DNA of 64,000 bases from Chelonoidis abingdonii (GCF_003597395.2 NC_133769.1:177100541-177164540), one strand, 5' to 3'. Shown: positions 25,115 through 36,545, counted from the stretch's first letter. Made by a program: numbers and translations. The notes: generated from the letters alone by a model not told the origin.

Positions 25115-25500
25115 ATTTTCTGGCTGGACTACGACAATGTAATACACCTGGGCATGAAATCACCAGTCCTTAGGAAACTCTAACTATTACAGAACACAGC
25201 ACCATGTCTCCTAAGCAACACAGACTACCATAAGCACATCAGCATCTCCTCTGCTCCCTATACCGGCTTCCCATAGAATATCAAGTCCAATTCAAGGTTT
25301 CTGTCCTTATCTTCAAAGAGCTCAATAGCCTGTCCACAGGATACCAAAGAAATCATCTGAAACTCTGGGATGAGGACTATGATAAACAACTCTGCTCCTT
25401 GGCATCTAGGGAGCTGTCCATGGCAAGGGTGAAGCCCATTTGTGCAGGAAACGGAGCTTTCAATGGAACCAGTCCATGGCTGTGAAACAAACCGTCACAG
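25115..25500 (+). pseudogene. L2/L3/CR1-type LINE ORF2, C-terminal remnant
   Basis: A broken plus-strand reading spells TGGACTACGACAATGTAATA (LDYDNVI), then a stretch reading SPVLRKL-LLQNTAPCLLSN, and later wording equivalent to 'HWLPVxYRIxFKVLxLxFKALN'. This is the order of the conserved C-terminal part of CR1/L2/L3 reverse transcriptases (LDYCNALY...RLQLVQNAAARLL...HWLP). Stops and frameshifts make it non-functional. The same family may extend upstream to about 24900. Confidence 0.6.
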
Positions 25501-25579
25501 GATCTAAAAACCATCTAAAACATGATCACTTTTGTTTCTAGAACTTGGTGCATTTCTTGGACCTTGCCTTCCATAGTAC

Positions 25580-26102
25580 TGTGATGCAGTGACTAAACCC
25601 CACACTGTAGAGTTAAGAATGCAGGAGCAATTCTGGGTCCAGGAATATCTGCCCTGACAGGCCGCTGGGCAAGCTCCAGTTGAAAGAGGGACTTAAAAGG
25701 GAGCCTCCTCAGCACAGTAGGGGGTGGACGGAGAGAGGCAGACCTGCACTTGCTGCTCCAGAGAGACTACACCAGGAAAGTATTCCCAGGGGGAAGTCTG
25801 CTGCATGAAACTGAGACACTCTATCTTGTTGAGACCCATGGACCAGGGACAATTGCCAGCCACAATGGGCCAGAAGGGGAGGGTCAGAGAAGTAGGAAGA
25901 GGCCCGGGGAAGAGAGTTAGCCAGAGCACAGGTAGTGGACTCCTGCATTACGCTGCTCAAGAATTCTTCTGGATCAGAACCTGATGGAGTGGGAGGGCCT
26001 GGGTTTCCCTACCCTATAGCCACCAGGCAGGGCTGCTGTCACAGACTGCAACCACCAGGTGGGAAGGTGCCCCCCTCCCACTCACTATCACACACACAGA
26101 AG
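25580..26102. mobile_element. LTR-like unit with TGTGAT...ATCACA ends
   Basis: This GC-richer block starts TGTGATGCAGTGACTAAACC and ends CACTATCACA, giving 6-bp inverted ends and a TG...CA format. A weak TATA-like GACTTAAAAGG lies near 25690. The start resembles the other TGTGAY-initiated units at 29897, 45280 and 60802 (reversed). No matching target duplication is visible, so the boundaries and the LTR assignment are tentative. Confidence 0.4.
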
Positions 26103-26647
26103 ACATCGAATCATTAAAAAATAATACTCACAATTTTACCCTAGGACAGGAAATAGGAAAAATCACATGGGGCAGATGTTAGTCACATTGCTTCATATAC
26201 TTCTCAAAGGCTTTCAGATATTATGGAGATGAGAGTGGAATAAAACCTGGAAAGACGAGAACTCTTCAAAATGGCTGAATAGTACAAAGGAAGAGTTCAT
26301 ACTAAACTAGAGGTCTCCATTTCGTAGCTGGATATGCCACATCATCATTCCCTTCACATGTGAAATTTTCCATGCACTTCTTTTTTTGGTACTTATACTA
26401 AAAAAGAGAAGTTGCTGGATAACTCATGTCAAACCAAATGCAGCAATAAGCATCCATAGGCCAGCTGTACACTTACAATATTGCCAGGTGCTTTTGTCTA
26501 CATTGTGGAAGTTATTTCTGGTCTCTCCCTGCCTGGGAGGGAGAGGTAGAGCCAGTTTTTATATGAGCCAAATTCAGACCGACTGAGTTTGGGCTGCTTG
26601 GAAGTTTGACACTAAATATAGTAGGCTGCTCAGTTAGTTGTCATTAG
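26103..26647. other. Intronic DNA, nothing recognised
   Basis: AT-rich sequence beginning with a short CA run; no gene or confident repeat. Confidence 0.4.
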
Positions 26648-26651
26648 CGGC

Positions 26652-27094
26652 TGTGGCAAAGTACCTTCTTCTCCTCAGCAGGCTCAGTCCTTTTTAGCCT
26701 TGGACACACAGGCTTGGGCAAGGCAAATCCTTGTAGGAAGCACAGGGTCCGGCTATTCCTTTCCTCAGTCAGTGCCTTGTGCTTGTTTTCCTTCCCCCTC
26801 TGGAAGGGTTCAGTGTCTTGTGACACCTAGCCTACTGGCAGCTTCCCTGCTTTACTTTGCTTTGCTTTTCCTTCTCTCTTCCCCCCTCCCCCTCCCCCTT
26901 CCTCGCAGGGGAGGGTTTAAAAAGGTCTCAAGCAGTTGGAGCCAGCTGAACCTAATTAGTTCCCTGGTAACCCCTCTTCCAGCTGAACCTTATTTCCCCG
27001 TGGTTATCGCTCCTCGGTGGGTAGGGAGAGGCCTTTTACCCCTGGGGCTAATTACTACCCCACCCTTCTAGCGGTTTGTCCTGGATTTACCACA
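26652..27094 (+). mobile_element. Solo LTR with 4-bp target duplication
   Basis: The 443-bp unit starts TGTGGCAAAGTACC and ends GGATTTACCACA, with 5-bp inverted ends in TG...CA format. CGGC occurs directly on both sides (26648-26651 and 27095-27098). A TATA-like TTTAAAAAGG is at 26916-26925, which sets the plus orientation. No internal retroelement genes adjoin, so it is a solo LTR left by LTR-LTR recombination. A 4-bp duplication suits Gypsy-type or ERV1-type elements; I cannot choose between them. Confidence 0.65.
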
Positions 27095-27098
27095 CGGC

Positions 27099-27439
27099 AA
27101 GAGGTGAAGAAAATATTAAATAATAATAATAATAATAATAAATTAATAACCCTCACTAGTTTCTAATTTCAAGATAAAACTTATGTCACCATAGCACCCA
27201 GTCAGAGTAAAATCCACAGTAATAATTAGTGGAGGTATAAGATCAGAAACAAATTGAGCTGGATAAACTCAGAGATGGGACCCACGACTCAATGGACAAA
27301 AGAGGGTCTGATAATTCCTCACACGCCAAAGAGGCCTTTCTAAGAGATGGGGAAACAACAGAGAGAGAGAGATGCTGTGATGACAGGGGATTTTTATCAG
27401 AAAAGAAAAAAATCAATTTTCAACACAGCAAAAGAATAA
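27099..27439. other. Intronic DNA with AAT microsatellite
   Basis: A (TAA)n tract occupies about 27119-27142. The remainder may include diverged CR1 sequence running into the next feature. Confidence 0.5.
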
Positions 27440-28030
27440 CAGTGGGATTTGCATTAGTAACAGAACTGTTATATTTATTGATGATCTAAGAAGGAGGACA
27501 AACAAGTAGAAAGATTTGCAGACAAATTTTTGTTTTTCAAGACTAGAGAATACTGCGAGGAACTTCAGAAAAACTTGACAAAGCTAGGTCAATGGGCAGC
27601 ACAAGGGCGGATGAAATTCAGTGTTGACAAGGGCAGGTAAATGCACATTTGAAGGAATATCTTGAACTACTTCTATACCGTTCTCATTTCTTAATTAACT
27701 ATATCAACTCAGGAGAAAGACCTGAGTATCAGTGGGCCTATGTATTATATTGAGCTGTCCACAATGTCCACAGTCAGTCAAAAAATATGCAGAAAGTTAG
27801 CATGTATAAAGAGTGGGATAGAAAATAGGAGTGGAAATATTATAATGCCATTAGGCAAGTCACCCTGACTACTGTGTTACCGTCTCATTACCCCATCTGA
27901 AAAAAATGTATAGCAGAAATAGGAATGAGTCCAGGGACAGCCAACTAAAAACTAAAAGATAGGCAGGGAAAGACTTTTACATAAGGACTTGCAAAGGAAT
28001 TGAAATTATTGGGACTGTTTAGAGAGAAAT
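27440..28030 (+). pseudogene. CR1-type LINE reverse transcriptase remnant
   Basis: The plus strand reads, with shifts, FADKFLFFKT...LQKNLTKLGQWAAQGRM and KFSVDKGR, followed by a region like ERDLGV...VSKKYAES. This is the order of the CR1 reverse transcriptase palm and thumb (FADDTKLF...LQ.DL..L..W...W.M.FN.DKCKVMH...KERDLGV). The catalytic FADD is altered to FADK and many stops intervene, so it is inactive. Confidence 0.65.
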
Positions 28031-28202
28031 GGGATGAGTCATGATGGCACCTGTTGTTAAAAGTTCTGTTTTACATAGACCCTTCCAGATACAGGCATTG
28101 ACACAAAAAGAGATTGGGCAGGAGGAAAAAGTGGATAAAGCAACAGTTTTGCATATGTGCTCGTTCATTACGTTAGTGTTGCATCTATTAGTTGACCCTG
28201 TG

Positions 28203-28395
28203 CAGGGCCGGCTCCAGGCACCAGTGAAGGAAGCAGGGGCGCCCAATAGAGAGGGTCGGCACGTCCAGGTCTTCGGCGGCGGGTCCTTCACTCCCTCTCT
28301 TCCTCTTCGGCAGCATTTCAGTGGCAGCTCAATTGGGTTTTTCTTTTTTTTTCCCTTCGCTGCTTGAGGCGGCAAAAAAGCTGGAGCCGGCCCTG
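28203..28395. mobile_element. hAT-type MITE with perfect 8-bp duplication
   Basis: The ends CAGGGCCGGCTCCAGG and CTGGAGCCGGCCCTG are near-perfect inverted repeats. ACCCTGTG flanks the unit on both sides (28195-28202 and 28396-28403). It is non-autonomous, and a diverged relative is nested at 62763-62984. The identical duplication and well preserved ends suggest a fairly recent insertion compared with other elements here. Confidence 0.9.
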
Positions 28396-28403
28396 ACCCT
28401 GTG

Positions 28404-29420
28404 TAGTACTAACCATTCTGAAACATCTCACTGTGGGCCCCAATTAGCGGATAAATTGGACTTGTTCCTGCTAGGCAGTTCTGGAGTGACAGCTCATGCC
28501 TGGATACCAGCAGTAAGATACCATTTAGGTACATACAGTGATAAAACATAAAACTGGGCAAGTTGGAGATGTTAGTAAAAACCATATAATGTTAATCAGT
28601 TTCTGAGCTTGTTCTTCTGAACATAATACAGAGCCAACTAGAAAATATCCATTAGTCAAGCGGAATGAAGTACATAAGAGACTCAGATAGCCCCCAGTCC
28701 AGTAAAGCATTTAAGCACATGCTTCACTTTAAACACATGAATAGTTCCATTGATTTGAAAAAATTAAGCACTGAATTCAGTGCTTTGGTGGCCAAGGACC
28801 ATACTGCATCAGCATATCTGTGGATAAAAATACACTGGCCATGTTTCACACAAATGAAGGTTTAGAAGCTCCACCAAAGGCAGATCAGTAACACACACAC
28901 ACACGAAAGATTTCTTTGCTTTGATAGTATATAGGGTCATTGAAGTTTTTGGCTTACATGCTTTTTCTTTAACAGGGCAGATTTTGGTTTCTTTTGGAGA
29001 TGGTTTATCAATTTCCTTTTTTTTTTTTTTTTTTTTGCCTTGAGTGTTTTCAGAAGTATTCTTTATAAAATATAGCTGTAATTACTGCACATTCATGTTA
29101 AAGATGCTACTGCTCCCATTGACAGGTACAATAATGGTAACTGTTTGGAATTGAGGACTCTAGTTTGACTGTTTTAAAGAAAACGCTGCCAAAATGAACT
29201 GTATGTAATCAGTTACTTCAGTGCCTCAAATAAAGAAAATATTGATTGAAAACATTGCTTAGGAATAACAGAACAATGATATGCATTTGTGCTGTAGAGG
29301 AAGATTTTGAAAATGAGCTACATATTTAAGTAATGAAAATAATCTGTTTGTAACAGCTGGAAATATAACAAGCCCTTAATATAGCTATAATCCTAATGTG
29401 TTTCTTTTCTGTCTTTGCAG
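28404..29420. other. Intron preceding the kinase exon
   Basis: About 28680-28790 carries a diverged repeat (AAGCATTTAAGCACATGCTT, TAGTTCCATTGATTTG). There is a CA run at 28892-28905 and a T tract at 29018-29036. The final bases form the pyrimidine tract and CAG acceptor of the exon at 29421. Confidence 0.5.
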
Positions 29421-29482
29421 GCAGACCAGTAATGATTGTGGTTGAATATATGGAGAATGGATCCCTTGACTCCTTTCTGCGG
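29421..29482 (+). CDS. EPHA6: Eph receptor tyrosine kinase exon (kinase hinge), probably EPHA6
   Basis: This 62-bp internal exon is preceded by a pyrimidine tract and CAG acceptor ending at 29420 and followed by a GTGAGG donor at 29483. It opens with the last two bases of a split codon, then encodes RPVMIVVEYMENGSLDSFLR. That is the end of the kinase N-lobe and the hinge, which contacts ATP in Eph receptors. Eph receptors are single-pass membrane kinases that bind ephrins on neighbouring cells and guide axons and cell sorting. The choice of EPHA6 rests on the VVEYMENGSLDSFLR wording and on the next exon; EPHA3, EPHA4, EPHA5 and EPHA7 differ at several of these positions as I remember them. 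The exon length and phase agree with the Eph gene layout I recall, in which a roughly 62-bp exon precedes a 210-bp exon. Partial gene: the other exons lie outside the window. Confidence 0.93.
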
Positions 29483-29896
29483 GTGAGGTGTCATTTTCTG
29501 ATGACATTTGAATAAGAAGCCATACTAGGTTAAAATTTTAAATCATTTATCATAAATTAATTTTTACATAATGTTATTCATGGATTTTTAGTGAAGAATA
29601 GAAGCATTTTCCCCAGGGTACATTTCTTAGGTACAGTGATACATTAGAGCATAACTGGAAAAAAGAAGATTTAAACTTAAGAATATAATTGATTTCTTCT
29701 ACAAGAGCAGTTCCAGTATTTAGCAAAATGTATTTCAAATGGTGCTATTATGCAGGAAAAGATAAATTGAAACACAAATGCCTTGCCTTATGGAAGCTGT
29801 TAATTTTGCTCAATCACTTTCAGAAATACTATGTTATAATTTTTTGCTTGGGGAAGTATACAGCAGGGTTGGTAATTGATTTATAATTATTTATGG

Positions 29897-31730
29897 TGTG
29901 ACGAAGTTCCTCCTCTCCCTTGGTGGGTCCTGTGCTTATTGGCAGATTTGCTCACCTCAGTGATCTTCCCCACAGTCTGGGTCAATTCCTCCTGTGTCTG
30001 ATCAGGAGTTGGGAGCTTTGGGGGGAACCCAGGCCCGCCCTCTACTCCAGGTTCCAGCCCAGAGCCCTGTGGATTGCAGCTGTCTATAGTGCCTTCTGTA
30101 ACAGCTGCATGACAGCTACAACTCCCTGGGCTACTTCCCCATGGCCTCCTCCAAACACCTTCTTTCTCCTCACCACAGGACCCAGGGCTGGCTCTAGCAA
30201 TTTCGGCGCCCCCCTTTATCCTCCACCACAAGGACATTCCTCCTGGTGTTGATTAACCTTGTACTCTTAGTCCTCCGCAGCACAGCCCTTCACTTCTCAG
30301 CTCCTTGTAGCCTCTTGCTTCCAGCTCCTCACATACGACATCACAAACTGAACTTGACTCCTTTTTAAAACCCAGGTGCCCTGATTGCTGGCCCTTGATT
30401 TGGGCTGCTAGGTTCTTCTAATCAGCCTGTTCTACCTTAACTTGGTTCTAGCAGGTTCCTGATGACTTCTAGTGCAGCCCTGCTCTGATCCCTCAGGGTA
30501 ATCGGAACCCTTGTTTCTCTGGGGCCAGAGTAGCTCTCTTCCCTTGACCGCTCGCTGTGAGGAAGGAGGGAGAGGCTGCTGCGTGCTGCTGTTCCTGTGG
30601 GCGCTGGAGCCCTCGCTGCTCTGCTACCCTTTCTCTGCGATCTGTTTGCTGGCTGGCTAGTGGTTCCCCCGCACCTCAGCTACTGCTGTTACTCCACTTA
30701 CAGCCCCTGGGCGGGGGGGTTGCTGGCCTGCTTCCCTGAGAGGAGGGGAGTGAGGGACCCCAGCTCTTGTTGCTGAGAACACCATCCGAGCGGGGTCCCT
30801 CCTGCCTGGACACCAGACCACCATAACCACCTGGAGCTGCTGGGGCTACTGTGGCTGTTGCTGGGGAGCTGTTGGTGCCCGAAGGAGGTGAAGAAGGAGA
30901 AGAGGACCGCCCGCTGCTGGGAGACCGCATGAAGACCACTGTGGAGGGGGCTTTTCTGGACTGAGTCTTTTTCGAACTGTGCTCTTGTGGTGGGGGTTTG
31001 GACTGTGTCTGTTGGGACACCGGGGGTGTGGCGGGGAGCCTGCCCCCGGTCCATCTGTGTTCCCTTTCACCCCCGCCACCATCATTGCCCCCTCCACCAC
31101 CCCCGCTGGCTGTTTTCCATCTGCTTTGGACTCCTGCCTCTGGGACTGAGCTGCTCGCCAGGCTCACCACTCCCACTTCCATCGTTTGGGCCTGCAGCAG
31201 CAGCAGCCTAGCATTGACTTTTGCATGAGTGCCCGTGGGCGCACCACCTCCCCTTCCCCCTGGACTGACCTCTTTCCTTTGCCACATTTGTCCGCCCCAC
31301 CTATTTCTCTCTGCGGCCCTGATAGTTCTGCTCCAGCCCTGCAGCTGTCCCCATGGTCCCTCTACCCCATTCCTGGCTCGCCCTTTTCCCCCCAGCCTGT
31401 GCTCCCCCAGCCCTGATTGGTCCCTCCCCTCGTGCGTCCATGCCCCCTCCCATGCACTTGTGCCCTTCCCCATTTGGTTTCGCCTTGTGCACTGCACCCC
31501 CCCTCCTGCCGTTGTCCCCTCTGATCCCCTAGTGCAACTAGAGGAGCCGGAACTCCCCTCTGCGTCGGTGCCCTGAAACCCTTCCGCCCCTAGGTCCTTG
31601 GTTTCTCCCCACGCCCCTTTAGCCTTCCCTTTCTGGCGCCCTCCTCCCCTGCCTGCAGCCTAGCGGGGAGGGGTGGTCGCCTCCTTTCCTTCCCCCCCCC
31701 TCGCTGATTGTCCCCCTCCCCACTCTCGTT
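29897..31730 (+). mobile_element. GC-rich leader of the Tx1 LINE block, with an LTR-like start
   Basis: The GC-rich block starts abruptly after AT-rich intron with TGTGACGAAGTTCCTCC. That start aligns with the solo LTR at 26652 (TGTGGCAAAGTACCTTCTTC) and the first 100 or so bases are alignable between the two. Part of the leader may therefore be an LTR rather than LINE 5' UTR. From about 30810 the sequence is shared with copy B from 38202 (CACCTGGAGCTGCTGG and CATTGACTTTTGCATG), which identifies it as the LINE's own 5' region. Long minus-strand open frames here (up to 273 codons) are low-complexity and match no family I know. Confidence 0.55.
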
Positions 31731-34512
31731 ATGGCGGGGGATGCGGCAGGGGAGACACCTCGCGATGCTCCCACTGCCCCTCCTCCACCTGCCCCCGTGT
31801 CCGCTGCCCAAGCCTCCACCTCGACCGCCGCTGCCAATCCACCTACCTCCACCTCTGCTGGGGCACTGGCGGCGGCGAGTACTCGGGAGACCTCCGCTGC
31901 TGCCACGTCCCTCCCCTCTTCCCATTTGGGGGAAGCCCCCCCAGCCGGTGGGAAGGGTCGGGGTGGGAAGAAGGGTAAGGGCCCCGCTAGAAAGGGCAGA
32001 CCCTCCATGGTGGGGACTGCCCCCACTGCTGCGGCCCCACTCCCGGCTGCAGCATCCCTCCCCGCTGTTCCCTCCACCAGCGCTGTTCCCTCCACCAGCT
32101 CTGTTCCCTCCCCCCCCAACCCCCAGGGCGTACGCCCAGGTGGCGGTAGCCCCCCCGCCTGCCTCTACTGCTCCAACCGCCGCATCCTCTTCCATCTGCA
32201 ACGGCCGGGGCCCCTTTCCCACCTTGACCAGGAAGCATGCCGTCCATTGCCTCCTGGTGCCTGCCTCGCCCCACGTGGAGACCTACGTGTGGGCGTTGGT
32301 GAGGGTGGTGGGGCCCACGCCCATCGTGGCAGCCTCCAAAATATACGGGAAGGTGGTCTTCTTCCTGGCATCGGAGGCCACCGCACAGGAGGCGGTAGAG
32401 ACGGGCCTGGCGGTGGGGGGCGTGTTCGTCCCCCTAGAGCCGTTGGAAGACCTGGGGATCCGCTTGGTCCTAACCTCCGTCCCTCCCTTCCTGCCCAGTG
32501 CCGCCCTGTTGCCCGCCCTTTCTGCTCTGGGGCGCCCCATCTCCGTCATCAACCCTCTCCCGTTGGGCTGCAAGGACCCCACCCTCCGTCACGTCCTCTC
32601 GTTCTGCCGGCAAGTGCAGCTTCAACTGCCGCCACCAGCGCGTGGCGGAGAGGCGCTTGAGGGGTCCTTTCTGGTCCCCTACCAGGGAGCCCACTACCGG
32701 GTGCACTATTCGACGGGGAAGGCCCAGTGCTACCTCTGCCGGGCAATGGGGCACATCTGGAGGGACTGCCCCTTGGCCCAGCACGGAGTAGTGTCCGGGA
32801 CCCCGAGCCCCGGCAAGGCGCCAGCCCTGTCATCACCAGTACCCCTGGCTGCCCAGCACCCAAAGCTGCCCCTCCTCCTCCTTCTTGGTCCATTACTGTG
32901 GAGGAGGGTGCAGCAGAGATATCGCCGGGCGTGGTAGAGGGCTTGTCCCAGGGGGAATCCTCCCTCGCTTCTGCTGTCCCACCACTGCCTCCCTGAGTGC
33001 CTGAGCCATTGCCCTTGCCCCCCGATCCGATCCCTGTTAGCCAGCCCCCGGATGATGCCATGGAGGGCTGGTCTTTAGTGCAGGAAAAGCGGGGCAAGCG
33101 GAAGGCTCAAGCCTCGTTACATCCTTCAGATTCGGAGGCCCCCCAGAAGAGCAGGAAGGGGGGCACCGATGACGAGCCTTTCGCCTTGCCCCCTGATGAC
33201 TCCTGTTCTGTGGTGCCAGCTGGGGACATCGTGGCAGCACCGGATGGTAACGCCGCCTCTCCTCCAGGGTCCCTTCCCGTGGAAGCCCCCGAGGGAGCCT
33301 CTCTCGCCCCCTTCCCACTCGACACCTCTGCGAGCGCCGAGGTGGGTGTCACCTGGGGTGCTAGCGGGGAGGGCCCTGGGGTGGTGGGTAGTGCTCTCTC
33401 TTTCATCTACGAGGAGATCGAGGTGCTGGGTCTGACCCCAGTCACGCAGGGGGAGGACGACCCTCTGCCAACGGGCCTCGATCTGGGCGACCTTACCCCG
33501 GTCCCCCTGTCCCCGAGTTCCCTTCCCCTGACTGCTGCTTCTGCTCCCGCCTCTGAAGGTCCCCTGGATTCTTCCATCGACCCGGCTGCGGGTAGCACCC
33601 TGTTGACGGCCGCCGAGCCCATTGGGGCAACGGCCAGTGCCCCGCTGCCGAGACACGGTTCCCAGGGGGTGTCCCTCTTGGGTGTGGGGGACCTGCCCTC
33701 CTTCCTAGGCAGGGACCCCATTGACGAACATCTCTCTCTGGATGCTGAGGCTGCTGCACGTGCCACAGTGGCTGAGCCCAGCATCATTAGGGGTCCACTT
33801 CCCAGATCCCTGAGCCTGCCCAGGAGGAGCCACCGTCCAGCGGCTCAACTACAGGGGCTCAGGATCCTGCCTCTACCCCCTTCCCCGATTCCCTGCTCCC
33901 CGTCCTACTCCTGTTAGCCCTGTCCTTGTCCCCCCCACCTCCTGTGATGCCAGTGTTGCCCCTGGGAATACCCCCCAGGGACCAGCTTCAGTAGCTTTTC
34001 CTTGTCCCGACCCACCAGGGGCTGCTGTTCTCCTTCCGCCGCCCCTTATTGAACCAGGGAGCGGTGTGGGTCGCGTGGCGTCAGCCCATCGGACACCACG
34101 TTGGGGGTCTGCCCCCTGCCTGCCCGCCTCGGTGGACCACGGGGCTGTGACGGGGACCCCACTGGGGGCCAGTCATCAATCGGTGACCCCGCCTCCCCAT
34201 GCGCTGAGGGAGGAGCTGCGAGAGTTCCTTGAAGATGTCCGTGGCTCCCATAATAAAGTCCAGCTTGCGCTCCGGCGGTGGGGGGATTTCCATCAGGTCC
34301 TCCGGGCGGCGAGGGCCCTCATGGGGGAGGGTAAGAGGACCGGAAAGCAAGCCGCTGCGGCCTACCGGCGGGTCTGCATCTTCCATGACTCTTTACTCAC
34401 CTACGGGGTAGGTCACGGATTGCTGCGCGGCCTGCCGGAGGCCATGGGCGTGTCTGCCGGCGAGGATCCCCCACAGCCCTCCTCATGGCGCCGATTATCT
34501 TTGCCACTTTAA
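31731..34512 (+). pseudogene. Tx1-clade LINE copy A, ORF1 (nucleic-acid-binding protein)
   Basis: ORF1 proteins of Tx1-clade LINEs bind the element RNA. The reading starts MAGDAAGETPRDAPTAPP, an Ala/Pro-rich N-terminus whose copy-B counterpart also begins with ATG. A conserved middle follows (GPFPTLTRKHAVHCLLVPAS, then VVGPTPIVAASKIYGKVVFF). Next is a CCHC zinc knuckle at about 32730-32769 (CYLCRAMGHIWRDC, spacing C-x2-C-x4-H-x4-C), a basic segment (SLVQEKRGKRKAQ) and a helical C-terminus (LREELREFLEDV...GVGHGLLRGLP). The frame slips near 32120 in a C run and near 32800, a TGA stands at 32994 where copy B has CAA, and the frame shifts again after 33917. The product is dead. The last 28 bases overlap the ORF2 start, as expected for a two-ORF LINE. 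Confidence 0.8.
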
Positions 34513-35925
34513 ACACCCGGGGCTGTAGGATGGGTCTCCGCAGGAACCAGGTGCTCTCTTTCCTCTGGGAGGGGGGGTACTCTGTGGTTTTCCTGCAGGA
34601 GACCCATACGGATCCAGCCGCTGAAGCTAGCTGGCGGCTGGAGTGGGGGGACGGGGCCTACTTTAGCCACTTCTCGGTTTGTGCGGCTGGAGTGACGAGC
34701 CCCGAGAGGTTGCGGTTTTTAATCAGCAGGTGTCCGCCTTCTCGGCTCCCTAGGATCCTCGTGATGCGCTGGTCTGCGGAGGGACTTAACACCACCCCTA
34801 GCACGAGACCGCTCGGGGACCCACTGGGAGAGCGGTGCCCGCCCATGCTGCGGACGTCCTCGGGAGATTGTCGACACGAGGCGCATGCCTCCGTGGTGCC
34901 TACAAGGTACGCCCGACTGTACGCACCTGGATACCGGTGACACGACGACCGTTTGTACCCTTTCGATCTCCAGTGATGAGGCCCGTCTCGGATCGCGCCA
35001 CACTATTTCTGGGATACCAGCAATTTACTGTCGGCGTTCAACCTTCGCGGGCCACTCCTCCACACGTGCGGATAGATGATTTCATTTGTGGTTTTCCAGG
35101 CCCCTCTTTAGGATCACCTCCACCTGCCAACCTCCCTGGACGCCTCTTCTGCACGGAGAGGCCGGGCCGCCTATTGCCATTTAATAAGTTTGCTGAGGTG
35201 CGGCTCAATGAGTCCTTTGGTGGTAACCGGGAAGTTCTGGCTGGCCTGGCAAGCAGGGAGAAGGTCAGTGGCCGTTTTCTCAGGCGCCGGAGCGGTGAGT
35301 GGGAACTGGAGGGAGTTTAGCAGCGCATCCCAGGTCTTTTCTGCCACTGATACATCCAGATGTGCTGCTCTAGCCCAGCGTTAGGGTATGCCAAGGCGAT
35401 AGAGCAGTGCTTGGAGGCGGGAGGTCTTGAAGGGGGCGGAGATGGCTGTCTGGACCGCCAGCCCGAGGATCATGACTCCGTATGCAAGTTCCGGGAAGAA
35501 CGGGAGGAGTTGGCCCTCAAAGACCATACGGGACCCCAGAGGGTGACATATTTTGTTTCGATTCATCCTCACTCCTGCATGCACTCCAGTCGGGAGATGG
35601 AATCGAACGGCACTTCCGCTTTCTCTACGTCACGCGCTGGAGAACAAGGAGGGGGGCTAAGAAAGCACGTCAACTGCCTCCGCGGTGGAGGACGGCACCC
35701 CCTCACAGAATCGTGGAGATGTGCAAGAGGGCCAGGCCTTCATTATGCGTCCTTTCTCCCCCGATTCCGACTGATCCTCACGCTTGCAGAGTGTCTGGGA
35801 CGTACTTCACACGAAAAGTTCAGCACGGCAACCTCAGGGGACCTGCTAGAGGCCGCCTCTCACCTCTGGCCGAGCTCCGGGAAGCCCTCCGTCAAGTGCC
35901 ACCAATGTAAATCTCGGGGACCTGG
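34485..35925 (+). pseudogene. Tx1-clade LINE copy A, ORF2 endonuclease part
   Basis: ORF2 starts MAPIIFATLNTRGCRMGLRR and continues to FLQETHTDPAAEASWRLEWG. These are the first motifs of an apurinic-like (EEP) endonuclease, with the asparagine of LNTRG and the catalytic glutamate of QETH, which in LINEs nicks the target DNA. The frame then breaks near 34700. The rest up to about 35925 is reading-frame debris from the endonuclease and linker, in all three frames. The GC-rich composition stops at about 35925, where AT-rich inserted DNA begins. Confidence 0.75.
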
Positions 35926-36545
35926 GAAAAAAAAAGGGCTGACCCGAGAAATTGCAGTTATAATAAGTCTGGGTAATGACAAAAATATCATGTTGTTTTA
36001 TTGTTTTACATTTACATAACAGGGACAAGCTGAATTTGATTTTATTTCAATAGCACTTAGACTGTTTAATACTGTAGAATTTTCAGATACGTATAAACCC
36101 CAAAAGTACACTCACACGTTTAGTATTTGCACTACATTGGGTACAATAGAACCTCAGAGTTTAGAACACCAGAGTTATGAACTGACACATCAACCACACA
36201 TTCCTTTGAACGCAGGAAGTACCATCAGGCAGCAACAGAGACAGGGAAAAAAAAAAAAAAAAACGCAATACAGTACAGTAACCTCTTGTTAACTTAAACT
36301 TTAAAAAGTAAAGGGAAGCAGCAGTTTTCTTCTTCATAGTAAGTCTCAAAGCTGTATTAAGTCCATGTTCAGTTGTATAACTTTTGAAAGACACAATAAC
36401 ATGTTTGTTTCAGTAGTTAGGGTAACATTTCATTTGAGTTACAAACAAGCTCCATTCCTGAGGGTGTTTGTAATATCAAGGTCTATTGTATTTATTGTTA
36501 AGGTCTTCGTATATCAGAGTTTACTATGTGCTTTATCCATTTTTG
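35926..36545. other. AT-rich DNA inserted into LINE copy A
   Basis: Composition changes sharply from the GC-rich LINE to AT-rich sequence and back at about 36545, where LINE sequence resumes in the reverse transcriptase. The insert contains a complete Tigger/mariner-like element (36144-36488) and about 270 bp of further AT-rich sequence of unknown origin. Exact insertion points and a target duplication were not found. Confidence 0.6.
36144..36488. mobile_element. Tigger/mariner-like MITE with TA duplication
   Basis: The left end CAATAGAACCTCAGAGTTTA and right end, reversed, CAATAGACCTTGATATTACA, are inverted repeats, both running into an ACACC motif. TA lies directly outside each end (36142-36143 and 36489-36490), as expected for Tc1/mariner-Tigger elements. 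An A tract sits at 36248-36263. There is no transposase. Confidence 0.75.

Noticed and set aside
30181..30215. A further hAT end (CCAGGGCTGGCTCTAGC)
   Set aside because: Only one end resembles the CAGGGCCGGCTCC family; no partner end or duplication was found.
30676..31497. A 273-codon minus-strand open frame in the LINE leader
   Set aside because: It is antisense to the Tx1 leader, low in complexity (Gly/Ser/Pro/Arg), and its counterpart in copy B is broken. GC-rich DNA produces such frames by chance.
31590..32222. A 210-codon Gly/Arg-rich minus-strand frame
   Set aside because: It is the reverse strand of the Ala/Pro-rich ORF1 N-terminus, with no domain and no independent support.
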